From assembly GCA_011947345.1 (NCBI GenBank), contig JAAVTG010000581.1, forward strand, positions 1 to 64,000: a DNA stretch of 64,000 nt, written 5' to 3'. Shown piece by piece: positions 62,536-64,000 of this stretch (position 1 is the first letter of the stretch; every line of letters begins with the position of its first letter). The notes under the pieces are model-generated. The model did not search any database and was not told where the DNA came from. It was given only the letters and a program-made list of their open reading frames with translations. The translations under genes were made by a program, and so were the position numbers. This DNA is from Phytophthora quininea (taxonomy: Eukaryota > Oomycota > Peronosporomycetes > Peronosporales > Peronosporaceae).

Positions 62536-64000
62536 ATGGGGAGGCAGGTGGTGACTCCTGAGCGAGACGCTGGGGCTTCCATCGACAACCCAAGTGCCAT
62601 CCCATTGCCCCCGCAGTTGGTTGTTGCCTTCAGATACCATCAAGTGTGCAGGTTCTGGCTGGAGAAGGCGGTCTTGCTGACGGATGGCGTGCAGCTCTTT
62701 GCGCTCATGTGGCAGCTCTCCCAACCGTGGCCGTGGCCTGCTCGCTGGCTGCAGGCGAGCCGCTGGACGAACGCTTTCAACCTGGACGTGTTCAGCTTCC
62801 GAACCACTGGCGCTGCGATGGGGTCGACGTCGCAGGCCTTTTCCGTGTGGGGAGAAATGCATCACTATTGGCTCTATGCCTTGGCTTGGGCGTTAGTTCC
62901 TTGGGGTGGGGTATTGACTCTCCACACTGCAAAGAAGTTCTGGTATCGGCACGGGAGGAGCGACTTTTTGTTCCAAAATGCGATCTGGGAGAACGTGTTG
63001 CTGCAGCTGCTGCAGTTTCTGTACGTGCCGGTCGGACTTGCGGTGCTTCGGCTGGTCAACTGCAACGCTGATGGAGCGGTGGCGGATCCCACTAACATGG
63101 GAACTTGTGGAAGTGCAGGGCACGTTATTGCTGTGATGCTGATAACTTGCGGGCTGGGAGGCTGCTTTCTGCTTGGACTACCGTGGTTCTTGCGACGTCG
63201 AATTCGTGAGTCTCTGAGCCAGTCGAGCGTAAAAGGCCACGAGCGATTTCTGCAAGCAAGAGAGCTAGAATTCATGCTAGGCACATCTGACACGTATCTG
63301 GAGCTGTACATGCCTCAATATGCGTCGTTCCGAAGACATTCGGTGGAGATGCCGGTTCAGGTGTGCGTGCTGAAGCTCTTCTTGTTGATCGCTTTCTCGA
63401 TTCTGCGATCGGCCCCGCCTTCCACAGCAAATCAAGGCACTCAAGGGGTTTCTTCTTTTTCGGGGTAATTACCATGGCGATATGGCGGACGTGGAGGCAT
63501 CCGTATCGCTGTGTGTCGAGCTCATACCTGGCGAGGCTCGTCGACTGGACTCTTGTGGCCAATGGGATATTTGGTGAGATAAAAACCCATAAATTAGTTG
63601 CTTTTCGAGGGATACTTTCTAATGTGCCCTCTGTCCTCAGTGTTAATGTGCGCAAATGGCGTCCGGAGCGCTCTCACTGTATCAACGTCAGTCACCGCAG
63701 CGTTGACCTTCTTGAATGTTTCGTGTTTCGTCATAGTCAGCGTGGCAGGATTGTCTGTACTAGTTGTATGGCAATTCTATCCTGCCACAGCGAGGAAAAG
63801 AGGAGTGTGCTGGCCTACAAACCCCAGAATGAAGGAAATTGCGAGCTTCGAAGCGAAGTTGGCGGTTTGGGTGGAAACAATCACTAATGCTAAGCAAACG
63901 ATCCTGGAAGCTCTTGTTGTAGCTCCATCCATGCGGTCAATTGATGAACTGCAAGCCACTCTCGAGCAAATAGAAGCCTGCTGTCAAGAAGCCACGGATT
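62536..64000 (+). CDS. Multi-pass membrane protein, truncated by the window
   Basis: Start ATG 62536 (MGRQVVTPERDAGASIDNPS). Hydrophobic segments alternate with loops: FWLEKAVLLTDGVQLFALMW, YWLYALAWALVPWGGVLTLH, LLQLLQFLYVPVGLAVLRLV, IAVMLITCGLGGCFLLGLPW, VCVLKLFLLIAFSIL, then after a repair GVITMAIWRTWRHP. An intron at about 63573-63640 leads to ALTFLNVSCFVIVSVAGLSV and a helical cytosolic part (MKEIASFEAKLAVWVETITN; SIDELQATLEQIEACCQ) still open at base 64000. One lost base in C4 63414-63417 changes frame. At least seven membrane helices; no family recognised, though large oomycete polytopic proteins of this type exist. Confidence 0.6.

Overview
The window looks like nuclear DNA of an oomycete, most likely Phytophthora. 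Reasons: GC-rich short-intron genes (introns about 55-80 bp, GT..AG) packed at 20-200 bp spacing, flagellar genes, and an expansin-like surface protein, interrupted by one island of degraded transposons. I cannot name the species. No rRNA, tRNA or CRISPR was recognised.

Layout. 0-9.6 kb: a broken membrane-protein relic, an EF-hand/WD40 protein, a cyclic-nucleotide-binding domain fused to a mitochondrial-carrier domain, a CFAP119-like flagellar protein, and the first copy of CAP (cyclase-associated protein, an actin regulator). 9.6-24.2 kb: a transposon island with a DIRS/Ngaro-type tyrosine-recombinase retroelement, a piggyBac-like element whose two TTAA-flanked ends are still visible, a pogo/Tigger relic, and a scrap of a PAQR receptor gene. 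24.3-29.6 kb: a second CAP copy in inverted orientation, a PAQR/adiponectin-receptor-like gene and an unknown disordered protein. 29.6-64 kb is dense housekeeping DNA: TMEM16/anoctamin, MOCS2A/MoaD, PEX13, a DENN protein, a WW-domain/HsdR-like helicase, an Ulp1-type SUMO protease, a membrane PDI, RMI2, p47/UBX, PEX1, a CLC chloride channel, an expansin-like surface protein, a secreted DNase-I-fold phosphodiesterase, an NC2-beta/Dr1 histone-fold protein, and a multi-pass membrane protein cut by the window end.

Two points affect how the annotation should be read. First, nearly every long gene has one or more frame breaks, and almost all equal the loss of one base, usually in a run of identical bases (C4, G4, A4). 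This is best read as sequencing or assembly error, so I annotate these as genes and give the break points. The transposon island is truly decayed, with stops as well as shifts. Second, the two CAP genes are almost identical over their C-terminal halves but clearly diverged over their N-terminal halves, with a sharp switch, which suggests recent gene conversion.

Functional themes: peroxisome import (PEX1, PEX13), AAA-ATPase partners (PEX1, p47), membrane transport and lipids (TMEM16, CLC, mitochondrial carrier, PAQR), actin (CAP), flagella (CFAP119, probably the EF-hand/WD40 protein), SUMO, and genome maintenance (RMI2). The most unusual gene is the WW-HsdR-like helicase at 41.0-43.6 kb. It meets the DENN gene tail to tail inside a perfect 28-bp palindrome that contains both stop codons.
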